Assembly: GCA_025677835.1 (NCBI GenBank)
Contig: JAIXMR010000038.1
Location: forward strand, 124,001 to 188,000
DNA from: Sporodiniella umbellata
Taxonomy: Eukaryota; Mucoromycota; Mucoromycetes; Mucorales; Rhizopodaceae
Direction of reading: 5' to 3'
Length of the DNA: 64,000 bases
A program made the position numbers and the translations under genes. Below the pieces are notes generated by a model. The model saw only the letters and a list, made by a program, of their open reading frames with translations, made no database searches and was not told the DNA's origin. Numbering within the stretch: the stretch's first letter is position 1; each line of letters opens with the position of its first letter. Shown one piece after another: positions 1 through 11,697 of the stretch.

Positions 1-478
1 TGTTTCGTTGTGGTGTTGGGTCATCTTCCAAAAGAAAAAAAGGGTTCAAATTTAAGACCACTGGATCTGTAAATTGAAGATAAGAATCGTACCTATATTT
101 TGTTGAGTTACACTCTTCTCTGTATATTCTAATAAAGGAAAGTGCCCGAGTTTTTTTTTTTTTTACCAAAACTCTTCAATGTAAGATGATTTATCCGTAG
201 CATAAGTTTTCAATTTCTCTTGAAGTAAAGGTCCTTCTTTAGCTAGAAATTCTTCCACAGCTACTTGAGTCTTTTTATGTTCTTGAAAGGACTACAAAAT
301 AAAAGTATGAGAAAAATAATCTTCTTTTTAGCAAACTCTTTACTTGTAAAGGTTTTAAAGCAGACAAATAACGATTTACTGTGTCTCTCAAATCAGGAAT
401 AGGAAGCTTAGGTAGCTTGCTCTGGTACTTGAAGGTCTCACCGTTATGTGAATCGTCTTCCAAGAATCGGATAGTCAT
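1..478 (-). CDS. Carnitine O-acetyltransferase, N-terminal part (runs off the window)
   Basis: Choline/carnitine acyltransferase family; it would move acetyl groups between CoA and carnitine in peroxisomes or mitochondria. Three exons are visible: 344-478, 167-291 and 1-92, joined by GT-AG introns with consistent phase (0, then 2). The first exon has the family entry motif LPKLPIPDLRDTVNRYL. Exon 2 ends and exon 3 begins with the hallmark SYIEEFWYDSYL, followed by DPVVLNLNPFF and LEDDPTPQRN, which are near-invariant in carnitine acetyltransferases. No mitochondrial presequence is seen before the first motif, so this start suggests a cytosolic or peroxisomal form, although an alternative upstream start cannot be excluded. 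The catalytic His and the C-terminus lie beyond base 1. The second intron holds a 16-base A run right after its donor. Confidence 0.93.
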
Positions 479-496
479 TAGCTCTAAAGAAAATGT

Positions 497-520
497 AAAA
501 AAAAAAAAAAAAAAAAAAAA
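497..520. repeat. Poly(A) run, 24 bases
   Basis: Uninterrupted A tract just upstream of the carnitine acetyltransferase start codon, in its presumed promoter or 5' leader. It is one of many such runs in this window. Confidence 0.9.
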
Positions 521-605
521 GAAACCAACTCTGTTTTTCTGAAAACAAATCTATTTATTACTTTTTTTCTTGTGGTGAAACGTGGAGTATCCCTCGAAAC
601 TATTT

Positions 606-755
606 ACGCGCTAACTGAACAAGCTTCAAATACAAATAAAATAAAAAGCTGTGCATCGATGTTTTTTGAAGTGGTTTTCTGTTTAAACAACTCTCAAATT
701 TTGCAACCAGAGATTTGTAAAAAAAAAAAAAAAAAAAAAGGAATCTCCAATAGGT
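606..755 (+). repeat. Left arm of an inverted duplication
   Basis: About 150 bases that match, in opposite orientation, 1123-1278. The match starts at ACGCGCTAACTGAAC, runs through an AT-rich segment and an internal A run, and ends at CCAATAGGT. Only scattered substitutions and a different A-run length separate the arms. The other arm lies directly behind the GNAT gene, so this one looks like a displaced copy of that gene's 3' flank. I see no coding potential of its own. Confidence 0.85.
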
Positions 756-1122
756 CGTTAACAAATGCTTAGTTACAAGCTTCTCTAACTTTGAAGCTAC
801 TGCTTAAAAAATTATCAGGCGAAAAACGATATATACTTAACGAGATGGAATAGAGACTCACTTATACCGCTTGGGGGAAAGCATGTAAGCGTTTATTATA
901 TTTATTTTTTCAGCTAATAAGAAGATTCAAACTTGCTGTAGTAGAAGCTACAGAAATGTTTTGTGGAATACTTTAAAAGGCATGTACAACGTCTGTGCAA
1001 TAGGTAGGAAAAGTCAAATTTGGGTAGGATACCAGATAGACTGGGTTTAAACCAACCAAGTGCACAAAAACAAAGTGGAGAAAGACACTTTTGGAAAAGA
1101 CGATATCCCGAAAAACTAGGAA

Positions 1123-1133
1123 ACCTATTGGGG

Positions 1134-1164
<31 letters not shown>

Positions 1165-1278
1165 TGCAAATCTCTGGTTGCAAAATTTGAGAGTTGTTTA
1201 AACAGAAAACCGCTTCAAAAAACATCGATGCACAGCTTTTTATTTTATTTGTACTTGAAGCTTGTTCAGTTAGCGCGT
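1123..1278 (-). repeat. Right arm of an inverted duplication
   Basis: Partner of 606-755. It lies immediately 3' of the GNAT stop codon (1287) and so probably forms part of that gene's 3' untranslated region. It contains a 28-base T run on the plus strand (1138-1165), the counterpart of the A run in the other arm. The arms are separated by 367 bases of unrelated sequence. Confidence 0.85.
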
Positions 1279-1286
1279 GCTTTTTT

Positions 1287-1724
1287 TCAAGCGCTGTATC
1301 TGTAAACATTTGAGTCTCTTTTGACAAACCCTAATTTTTTATAAAGTCGGTTAGCTGCCTCGCGGTCAATGCGGCTTGTAAGGTCAATCGATTTTGCGTT
1401 CAATTTTTCCGCATGCTGAACGGCTTCTTTGATTAATTGGGTTCCAATACCCATACCGCGGTACCCTGAATTTACAGCAACATCTTCAATACGAGCGCGA
1501 GTGCCAGTTACACAGTAAGAGAAGACAACCGAAGCAGTTCCTACCAAGCTGCCATTTCGACTTGAACCCAAGACAATTGTCTGAGATGAGGACAAAGCTT
1601 GCTGAATACTTTCCAGGCTAACCGAAGGGGTCAATTCTGTACTCAGAAGAGCAAGTAGTTCATTCAATTTTTCTTTTGTAACTGTTTTATCTGTCAAGTG
1701 TTCCACTTGAAATCCTGGCTCCAT
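1287..1724 (-). CDS. GNAT-family N-acetyltransferase
   Basis: Single-exon protein of 145 residues, close to the usual size of a minimal Gcn5-related acetyltransferase. It should transfer an acetyl group from acetyl-CoA to an amine. Motif A is clear: the strand IEDVAVNSGYRG followed by the acetyl-CoA pyrophosphate loop RGMGIG (Q/R-x-x-G-x-G/A) and an amphipathic helix. The C-terminal motif B region has the typical NRLYKKLGFVKR sequence. The family resembles glucosamine-6-phosphate acetyltransferase in length and layout, but the substrate cannot be told from sequence alone. The start at 1724 is the first ATG of the open frame. The stop abuts the inverted duplication. Confidence 0.88.
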   Translation of the reverse strand: MEPGFQVEHLTDKTVTKEKLNELLALLSTELTPSVSLESIQQALSSSQTIVLGSSRNGSLVGTASVVFSYCVTGTRARIEDVAVNSGYRGMGIGTQLIKEAVQHAEKLNAKSIDLTSRIDREAANRLYKKLGFVKRDSNVYRYSA

Positions 1725-2044
1725 TTTTGATACAACAGCTGATAGTTTATACTCTTAAATGATAGAAAACAAAGCCAAAGGCTTTATTGAGTTTTTTGTT
1801 TATATGAACGATACAATCTCTCTTTACTTTTCTTTTTTTTAGAAGAGAAAAAAGACTCTTCAGTAACAAAATCAAGAGAATAAGCATACTGTATTTGCGA
1901 AAATAGGGTGTCTCTGAATATGGTAATCCAAAAAGACGTCACAATTCTCGTATTTCAGGAAAAAAAAAAGCAGAAACTGAGACTGAAAGCATTGTGTGTG
2001 AGAAAAACCCAGACTGACTATGAAACGAGAAAAGCAATAGTTTA
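1725..2044. other. Spacer between GNAT and Rab6 genes
   Basis: Both flanking genes run on the minus strand, so this holds the GNAT promoter and the Rab6 3' flank. It is AT-rich with short A/T runs. No gene or RNA is seen. Confidence 0.6.
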
Positions 2045-3190
<1,146 letters not shown>

Positions 3191-3492
3191 TGCACAGAGT
3201 TGAGAATTCCAAAAGAGAAAAAACAAAAATAAAGGCAACAATTTCTTTTTATTTTACACTAATTGTTATGTAAGAGATGTGTGTGTTTTAGATACGCCAA
3301 TAACAATAACAAAAAAAAGCAAATAGAAATGCAGGAGTAGGATCTGATCCACTGTAACAAACAATTGCTATTATTTAATATATATATATTTAAAGAGAAG
3401 TTTTATGTGGTATTGGATGTATTGCTTTATTCTTGACTTTGTTTTGGGGGAAAAAAATAAGAGTATTAAAAAGAGGGAGGGGGGATATTAGC
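3191..3492. other. Spacer between Rab6 promoter and septin 3' end
   Basis: Upstream region of Rab6 and downstream region of the septin, both on the minus strand. AT-rich, with a short TA repeat near 3380. No gene is seen. Confidence 0.6.
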
Positions 3493-3854
3493 TTATTCGT
3501 CGTCTTCAACAGTACGACTCAACTTTTCAGTACGATAATTCTCATATAGAAAATCGTGAGTAATTTCTTTCAAGTCTTGCAAATGAGAGCTCAACAAAGC
3601 CGTCTTTAGCTTTCCAAAGTCAGAATGACGAGGGTTGTCCACTAATAAGTGCATAAATAGAGTTAAATGCTGCCTTTTTACGAAAAGCATCTTTGTTTTA
3701 CCTTCTACTGCACCCCAAGGGTATTGTCTTCCACGAACAGGACGGCCATTAACTACGATTTCCTCATCGCTTCCAATTATAGAGAAAGGTAGCAGATTCT
3801 TTTCGAGAGTATATACGAATAGTGTTAGAATATGAAAATAGGGATCAGTAATTT

Positions 3855-3893
<39 letters not shown>

Positions 3894-5091
3894 GGAGATT
3901 AAGAGAGGAGAAGAAGAAAAAGGAGAGAAAGAGGAATGTTAATTATGCTTACCCTCAATTCACTGTTTTCCTCAATAGTGTCTTCATCATCCTCTTCGAC
4001 ATCGTAAGGAAAGTTATAGATGGGAATGCTATAGTGCTCAACATCTTCCATGACCTGTAAAAGAGTAAGAAGTTTTGTTTTATAGATCAACTAGTTACCC
4101 TCTTTTTAAACTCTCTTAGTTCTTGAGGTGTAAGAGAATCTGCACGACCGATTACTGGAATGACATTCACACGAGGACTCAAACGACGCATCAACTCAAT
4201 GTCAATTTCACGCAAGCTTTAGAGAAACAGGTTAATAAAAAAGACAATATATGTCATCTACAACTTGGACTTACGCATGACCAGTAGGCGAGATAAAATA
4301 TAGTAGAGCATGTACACGGTTGTCGCGGAACCTAGGGTTACGCTTGATTCGAGATTCCTCAGCTAAAATGTCGTCGTATTGCCTTTCCAAATATCCAACA
4401 ATCTCTTTAAAGCTACTTTCAATTTTAGAATAAAACTTTTCAAAATCCAATTTGCTTTTTACCATTTTTCATTGTCAATGTTATCACCAAAGCCAGGCGT
4501 GTCAACGATTGTTAAGGAGATTCTGTTTTTATAAATAATTAGAAATTTGTTCCTTAACTTCTTGTAAAGCTTTTTCTTCGCTTCTTATTAATCCATCAAA
4601 CACACTCCCTCTCCTTTTTCTCCTTTTCTTGGGCTCCTTTTTTTTTTTCAAGTAATAACAATAACAATAATAAAAAAGATCAAAATTTACCTAGCACCAT
4701 CTTCATCCAGTTCTATATATTTCAAATTGAGAGGTTAGGTCTCTTTCAAGAGCAAATCTTGTATATATATATATATATATATAACTAGTTACCAATAGAC
4801 ACAGGCTTGATGTTGATTCCAGGTTCATGATGGGCATCTTCAGGGTTATCACAAATTTTTTTGGACAACACATTGGAATCACATAAAGTGTTTACAAACG
4901 TCGTACGACCTGTCCCTGTAGCACCTATAACTCAATGTCAATGGCCGTTTTTTCCCCAGCCAAGCTACTTGCCTACAACCATCAAAGTGAACTGAAATCC
5001 TTTTTTTACGTTTTTTCTACGCCCGCCAAGTCTCTATTAGTTGTTGTTAGCATAAATACAACAAACAATCATATCTCTTTACATGTGCCAT
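3493..5091 (-). CDS. Septin with altered P-loop and no coiled-coil tail
   Basis: Ten exons (5083-5091, 4973-5033, 4793-4924, 4691-4712, 4463-4522, 4275-4415, 4099-4216, 3953-4054, 3702-3798, 3493-3641) give 296 residues. Septins are GTP-binding proteins that polymerise at the cell cortex and septa. Family motifs seen are DTPGFGDNIDNEK, SPTGHALREIDIELMRRL, NVIPVIGRADSLTP, and the septin unique element with GRQYPWG and YENYRTEKLSRTV; the last fits the Cdc3/AspB group best. Two things are odd. The P-loop reads GATGTGRTT, with Arg30 where septins and other P-loop GTPases carry Lys. The protein also ends a few residues after the septin core, lacking the coiled coil usual in that group. Exon 4 is only 22 nt, and intron 2 (4925-4972) is GC-AG. 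The first exon (Met-Ala-His) is the least certain part. Confidence 0.9.
3857..3890. repeat. Poly(A) run, 34 bases, inside a septin intron
   Basis: Plus-strand A tract (T tract on the transcribed strand) within intron 3799-3952, which at 154 nt is about three times the usual intron length here. The tract explains part of that excess. Confidence 0.95.
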
Positions 5092-5380
5092 AATTAATTA
5101 TTAAACAAATGAGAAGAAAAAAAAAGAAGAAGAAAAAAAAAAAAGAAGAAGGGAACTAAAAGGAAAACGGCATTCTTATATCTTACCAGGAATCTTAGGT
5201 CAACTTTTTTATATATAAATAAAGGGGTCAAAAAAAAAAAAAAAGGATACAAAAAGGAGCAAAAAAGCAAAAAAGACCTTGAAATAAGGTTGTTATTTTT
5301 TGTGAGGAGAGAATCTAGAAGAGGAGACGAGAGGAGTGTTGTTCTTTTGGGGTGAATTTATAAAGATCTTTTTATTATTA

Positions 5381-6463
5381 TTATTCTTGTTGGTTTTCTT
5401 TCTGGGAGGTAATCCTTTCTATTATATTTACACTTGTTTCATCAGCCATTCCTTTAGCTAACCCTTCTTTTAATGATACATTGGCGAGATCTATATAGTT
5501 ATGTCTCAAGAGACAATTCAAATACATATTGAAATCTTGGGTCTCAATTTTTAAGTTGGTATCATTGATTAGTTTCCATAGATGACTTGCTCTTGCTACA
5601 TCATCTGTCCCTGTGCAAGTCTTCAAAGCAACCGCAATGGATTGTGCATCAAATTCACCCATGGATTCGGCTGTGTTCCATGTAGCCATAACCTGAGTAG
5701 CATCGCCTACGGAGTAGTAGGCTTCTAGTAACTGTTTGGTAATATCAAGATGAGGCTCTATACTGGGGTCCATTCGAATCAATCGGTGCACCTTTTTGAG
5801 CACGTACCCATCCCCTTGTTTGGCACACGCCTGAAGCATAGACACATATATTTTCACCGTCACTGGAATTTCAAGATAACACATATCGTTCAACAAAGTC
5901 AATGCGGTGAGTATAGAAATGCTTGAGTTCCCCTCCAGGTTTGCCACAATAGGTGAAGGGTTGTCTACGACTGAGTATTCATAAATAGGCTCAGATAACT
6001 CTTGAACAGCAGGTTGGTCTGGAACGGCTTGGGTCAAAACGTCAATCATTCTTGCATACATTGGAGTATTCATAGTAAGGTTTTTTAAGGTGGTATTGGG
6101 CGAATTGTCTTCATGACCTCTTAAAGCACGATAGATTTCCATGGCATCCATATACTTTTCGTCTTTCATGTAAGCAACCATAAGATGAGTAAAAGTATCC
6201 ATGTTGGCCTTGATCTCGTGATTTCTAAATACGCGATCGTATACTGTCTGTGCTTGCACTGAGCGGCCATTAGAGGCTAGCTGATCCATAAGGCCATTAA
6301 ATCCAGCTGCTGTTTTATTTTCAAATGTGTCTAATATAGGCATTATAGAAGCTGCATCTTTTTTGTCGGGAATAGTAACTAATGGCCGAAACAAAATGCC
6401 ACTAAAAGCCCCTTGTTTTCTTATAAGAGTACCTCTCAATGTTTGAAAGGATCGTAAAAACAT
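5381..6463 (-). CDS. Mitochondrial PPR-like protein
   Basis: Single-exon protein of 360 residues. The first ~30 residues (MFLRSFQTLRGTLIRKQG...) are rich in Arg, Ser and hydrophobics and lack acidic residues, as in a mitochondrial presequence. The body is built of helix pairs with pentatricopeptide character: NGLMDQLASNGRSVQAQTVYDR, DTFTHLMVAYMKDEKYMDAM, and VKIYVSMLQACAKQGDGYVL are typical repeat-like segments. PPR proteins bind organellar RNA and usually serve mitochondrial translation or RNA stability. I cannot assign it to a named member. The repeats are degenerate, as is usual for fungal PPR proteins, so repeat borders are not given. Confidence 0.75.
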   Translation of the reverse strand: MFLRSFQTLRGTLIRKQGAFSGILFRPLVTIPDKKDAASIMPILDTFENKTAAGFNGLMDQLASNGRSVQAQTVYDRVFRNHEIKANMDTFTHLMVAYMKDEKYMDAMEIYRALRGHEDNSPNTTLKNLTMNTPMYARMIDVLTQAVPDQPAVQELSEPIYEYSVVDNPSPIVANLEGNSSISILTALTLLNDMCYLEIPVTVKIYVSMLQACAKQGDGYVLKKVHRLIRMDPSIEPHLDITKQLLEAYYSVGDATQVMATWNTAESMGEFDAQSIAVALKTCTGTDDVARASHLWKLINDTNLKIETQDFNMYLNCLLRHNYIDLANVSLKEGLAKGMADETSVNIIERITSQKENQQE

Positions 6464-6882
6464 GACTAGTTTGTAACAGGAAAAAGGAAAAGAGAAAGAA
6501 AATGTACTGTTAAGATTTAGACAGGTTCAAAAAATAAAGTCGGGGTAAAGTTCAGAAAAAAAAAAAACACACAACCTCCGATGACTGCCTGGTACACAAA
6601 ACCAAGCAAAGGATCTGTCACTTAAATGCACTTATACATACCTATTGGTAAATTAAGATAAGAAAAAGCATTGTATTAAATGCTTGTTTTCGTTTTTTTC
6701 TTGAAACATACGACTGTATCTTAACAGATTCAAGCCACGTTTGTTATCAAAATAGAGCTAAAAATTAAAGCAAAATATCACACATATTGCTTTCGACTTT
6801 CTTATCGACAAGTATAACTAGCTGTACTTTCTTTGTTTTTGCTTTCTTTATTATCTAAGCTTATTTAGTATTGGACAGCTAG
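6464..6882. other. Spacer upstream of PPR-like gene
   Basis: Holds the promoter of the PPR-like gene and the 3' flank of the thioesterase gene. No open frame or RNA gene is recognisable. Confidence 0.6.
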
Positions 6883-7398
6883 CTACAATTTTGATCCAAC
6901 TCTCAGTTTTGTATGAGACCCCGAATAACACAGAGCTCCCTTTTCATTATATATTCTTGTATTGAGAGTTGCTAATCGATTACCTACTCGGCTGGCTTCT
7001 GCTACAATTTTAAGGACTGTTCCGGCTGGTGATCCTCTCATATAAGAAACAGCCATGTCTGTTGAGACACCCATATCGCTCCATTGTGCCTCGGTGCTTA
7101 CATAGATAGCAAAACTGCTGCATAAATCAATTAGCGTAGCAACTAACCCTCCATGAAGGTTTCCATATCTATTCGAAGGCGAGATGTAAACAATTAAATA
7201 CCGTTTTTAGAAACCTCTTTACCTGTTAACATGTCTGTCCGTAACTTTAAATTCAAAAGTAATTATGTTCGGCTCTGCCTCGACAATCTTTAAATGATCT
7301 TCAAAAACGCGCTCAAACTCTGAGCCACTTTTCAAAAAGTAATCGGCCATGAGCTTGATATTGGGGTACTTCTCAGCTACTTTATTGTCTATCAACAT
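6883..7398 (-). CDS. Acyl-CoA thioesterase, hotdog fold (ACOT13/PaaI-like)
   Basis: Two exons (7223-7398, 6883-7168) give 153 residues, the usual length for a single-domain hotdog thioesterase of the ACOT13/PaaI type. Such enzymes hydrolyse acyl-CoA to free acid and CoA. The active-site stretch is present: YGNLHGGLVATLIDLCSS contains the conserved Asn, His-Gly-Gly and downstream Asp. The core strand GVSTDMAVSYMRGSPAG and the closing GSHTK segment match the family. The intron splits an Arg codon just before YGNLHGG. A splice-acceptor-like TAG lies just upstream of the chosen ATG, so a further upstream exon (for instance a targeting sequence) is possible. Confidence 0.9.
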
Positions 7399-9822
7399 AT
7401 CTACTATTTATAGAAAAAAAATAAGAAAAAAAGAAAAAGAAAAAAGAAAGTAATCCCTTTCTTCTTTATTTTGCACACATTTATTTGATTACTATTTAAA
7501 TGACAAAGCATAATGCGATGTCACACATTTCATTGAAGTACAGACCCTCTCAAATTTTAGAGACAAAAGGTGGGGATGGATCATCTGTGCAACTTTTCCA
7601 ACGTCATATTAGATGAAAAAGACTGCGTTTTGTCATCTTTTTTTTGGCTTTTTTGGCTGTAACATTAGCTCATATTTGTATTTAAACTGCGGTCTAAAGA
7701 TTTCGAGATACAAATTCTGTCACTTTGATAATATTTTATCAACTACCCAGCCACAGGAGTTTTTTTTATTTACTGCATCTATTAACGGAGGGATTATAAA
7801 AGCTATGTAAGATACAGTCAGGCACAGGAGAACAAGGCGTTAATTTTAGAGTGTTTGTCGTTCGATCCATTGATACCTGACCAAGCTACGAGTGTTTTAA
7901 AGTCTTGATCCAACTCGACACTAAGAGAAAATAGATCACTTGAGAGACGTTGAATACATAGCTTTGCTTTCAATCTTTTAAAAGTCTTTAGCTATTTATT
8001 TACTATTGATTAGCGTTCGCAGAAACAATCGCTATTTATTTTAGTATAAGCAGTTTTAGCTACTTTAACTTTAGCAACTTTGACGAAACAAGGGCTGCCC
8101 AAAGAAAAAGAAACATTGTAAGTAACGGGTTTGGTAGACTTCTTAACTAATACAATGTTGTTTATTACAGTCGTTCTTTGAGGAACGCTACGTCAGTGAT
8201 GATTAAGGAGCCTACATTGGAATTCGAAACTAGAAACTCTATCGATTACTTGAAGACGAGATATAAATAGAAGATTTTGATTCTGAATTTATTAAAAAAA
8301 AAAACATCTTTGTCGACAAAGCTACTGATTTCATACAAATTTGAGAAAAAATTGGGCCTAGGAAGATACTAAAGTACCTGCTATAGTGAAGGAAACTAAA
8401 AAAAAAACTCCTGAAGTTGTTATTGGTATACATGCATCTAATATAATGATAATGATAACACTGCCAAAAAAAAAAAGGGGGGGATTTCGAAGCAGCAGCA
8501 CCTTGGTAAACAAGAAAAGAAGAACAAAAAATATACTGTGGGTTACCCCCACCATAAAAAACTAGCTATAAGTTAAGTATATAATAACTACAAAGGCGAT
8601 TTGCGAGATGGCCTAGTGTTGATGTTAAAAATAACACCTTATCAAATTTACAAATATTCTGTTAGATTTCTCGCTTCCTAATAAAAGCTCAAAATAGGGT
8701 TATTTGCTGATGAGTAGCTATACTATAAACAAACCAAAGCTGGAGAGTCAGAGTTCGTAATTATAAACTGCTTCCGCATTTGCTTGAATCAAAAACGATT
8801 GAGGAATTTTAGGTAATTTTAAAACAAAATCTTAATTGTCTTTTCTTTTTTTTTAATCAAATTATGTGTCGAAACTTGTAAGAAATGAGTAAACGCCGGG
8901 CTAGAACAACTTCAATTTAATTTGGTTCCCGGTATATATTGTTTTTCCTACTGGGACTTCACAAAATTTATCAATAGAAATACTTTGCCTCAATCTGGAG
9001 ATTACATTAATATTTGTTTTTGTGAACAGATATTGTCCAAATACTGCAAAGATAAAGATCTACCTCGTACAATAACGAATAAAGGGTGCCTACATTTAAA
9101 TATAAATCTTTGTTTTTGTTTTATTTTTTTTTGCTTCTGATCGATAAACCATAAAATAGCATTTAGCCCTAAAATCTCAAATTCTTGAACACCGCAAAGA
9201 GCAATTCTGAAAAGCTTTAGGATTATTTTAACCACCCTATCTTTTGAGAGACAGATGTCCTCGATTTTGCCTTTATAAGCGCCTATACATATAGAAAAGT
9301 TCTAAGAAGAGGAAATTCTACAGTCTATTACCAAAACGAGGCTCAACAACTTAGCGAAGTGCTTGCATAAATAATTGCTGAAATGGACTCTTGTCCTTAA
9401 AACAGGAATTATATTAAACAAAATAAACAAAAACGCATTAGAATAGACACGCTTACTAAGTGCTGATTAGACTACGCTTTTTTAAAGCCTTCGTTTCTCT
9501 TCTTTTTTGCCATAAGAAATATATCAATAAAAAAAAAGAGGAGAAAAAGAAAAAAAAAGGAGACTATAGAAAGCTCTGTTAGTTTTGAACATTAAATTTT
9601 TAGTCAAGCAAACTTTGTTAATTCATTTTTTTTTGTTTCTCTTTAGTTTGTTATCAAAAGAATTTATTAAACTCTCTCAAGCATCTAGCATCGAAAGAGA
9701 AAAGAAAAATAAAACTGTACCTTCAACCCCTTTTTTAGGATTGCATATGCGGTTTGTAAATCTCTGTTTTTTTCTTATAAAGTTAAGGTCCTGCTTATTC
9801 AATTTTGATCGAAAACCCTTTG
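7399..9822. other. Gene-poor region of about 2.4 kb
   Basis: AT-rich sequence with only short, unconvincing open frames on both strands. I see no splice-linked coding exons, tRNA or transposon ends. It may hold old, decayed sequence. The distal end contains the promoter of the secreted-protein gene. Confidence 0.55.
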
Positions 9823-9830
9823 TATAAATA
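9823..9830 (+). promoter_or_regulatory. TATA box candidate
   Basis: TATAAATA lies 64 bases before the ATG at 9894, a normal distance for a TATA-driven fungal gene with a short leader. Confidence 0.5.
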
Positions 9831-9893
9831 TTCTTTGGAACATTGCTTTTTTTTTGTTTTGTTTCCCCAAAACTTTGTTGCTATAATCCAAAG

Positions 9894-10436
9894 ATGCGAG
9901 CTGGTTTTTTTATCACATTAGCTACTACTTTTTTTATTAGCTCTTCTTTTGCTGCTCCTGTTGAAACTGAAGGGGTTTATGAATCGGTTTTTAAAAATTC
10001 GCCTTTGGATTCCCGTTTTCTACTGGGTACGACCAGTGTACTCTTAACAAAACGTCAAACTAGTACGACCCCAGCTGATCCCCCCACTTTGGACCAACCT
10101 CCAATTATTGCAAAATCTCCCTCAGCTTATTATGCAGACGGTGCTGGTGCAAATAATAGTTTCGCAAAGAATACAGAGATGTTTAAAAACATTATTGAAG
10201 CCCTTCTACCGGTTTTAGGTCCAGAAAGAGTGGTAAGTCTTGCAAATCAGACCGCTTTTGGTTTACTTTCACCCGGAAACCAAAATGCAACATCAGGGCT
10301 CCAAACCCCAATAACGAAGCGAAAAAATACTATAAATGAGTACTCGGATTTTAATCAAGAAATAAAAGTCGATAAGAATGGTTTTGCCTTCAGTCGTGGC
10401 TCAAGAACAAACGAATACAATGTGGAGACTGACTAA
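9894..10436 (+). CDS. Small secreted protein with Kex2-type sites
   Basis: 180 residues, no family recognised. The N-terminus MRAGFFITLATTFFISSSFA is a clear signal peptide with cleavage expected before APVETEG. The start at 9894 was chosen over a frame extension at 9843 because the latter puts 17 residues before the signal sequence. The mature part is rich in Asn, Ser, Thr and Pro. It has two Lys-Arg sites, in LLTKRQTST and in ITKRKNTIN, suited to Kex2 processing, and possible N-glycosylation sites (NNS, NQT, NAT). There are no Cys residues in the mature protein, so it is not a disulfide-rich effector. Release of a processed peptide is possible but not shown. An AATAAA lies near 10520. Confidence 0.75.
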   Translation: MRAGFFITLATTFFISSSFAAPVETEGVYESVFKNSPLDSRFLLGTTSVLLTKRQTSTTPADPPTLDQPPIIAKSPSAYYADGAGANNSFAKNTEMFKNIIEALLPVLGPERVVSLANQTAFGLLSPGNQNATSGLQTPITKRKNTINEYSDFNQEIKVDKNGFAFSRGSRTNEYNVETD

Positions 10437-10740
10437 AGGCCAAGAAAACAAAAACAAAACTGTCTAAAGCTTCGTGTACCTTTCTATCTTGCTATGAAAT
10501 TGTACACTTTTTCTACTTTTAATAAAGTTATTCAGTGTAAAAGTAGCATAAAAAACTCACTTAATTGGTCAAAATGCGAGTTGCGTCATATTTTTATTCA
10601 AACCCAACCCTGAACTTACTTTAAACTACACCTCTTTTTTTTTTTTTACCAGTTGATTTCAATTAAAGGAAAGCCTGCAACTACAACCCCCCTACTCTTA
10701 TAAATCGTTTTGACAACCTCTCTTTTTCAAAACAATCGAA
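10437..10740. other. Spacer before NDUFS7
   Basis: 3' flank of the secreted-protein gene (AATAAA near 10520) and promoter of NDUFS7. No gene is seen. Confidence 0.55.

Positions 10741-11697
<957 letters not shown>

Noticed and set aside
572..772. Open frame of 66 codons in the left inverted repeat
   Set aside because: It starts at a non-ATG codon, ends in poly-Lys from an A run, and is explained by the duplicated 3' flank of the GNAT gene.
606..1278. SINE or processed retrocopy with poly(A) tail
   Set aside because: Similarity continues beyond the A run on both arms, so the run is internal and not a tail.
914..1327. Open frame of 137 codons on the minus strand overlapping the GNAT 3' end
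   Set aside because: It runs through the T/A homopolymer and the inverted repeat, has no family features and overlaps the well-supported GNAT gene.
8239..8555. Overlapping minus-strand open frames
   Set aside because: Low-complexity Phe/Leu/Ser-rich translations of A/T-rich DNA without splice context or family motifs.
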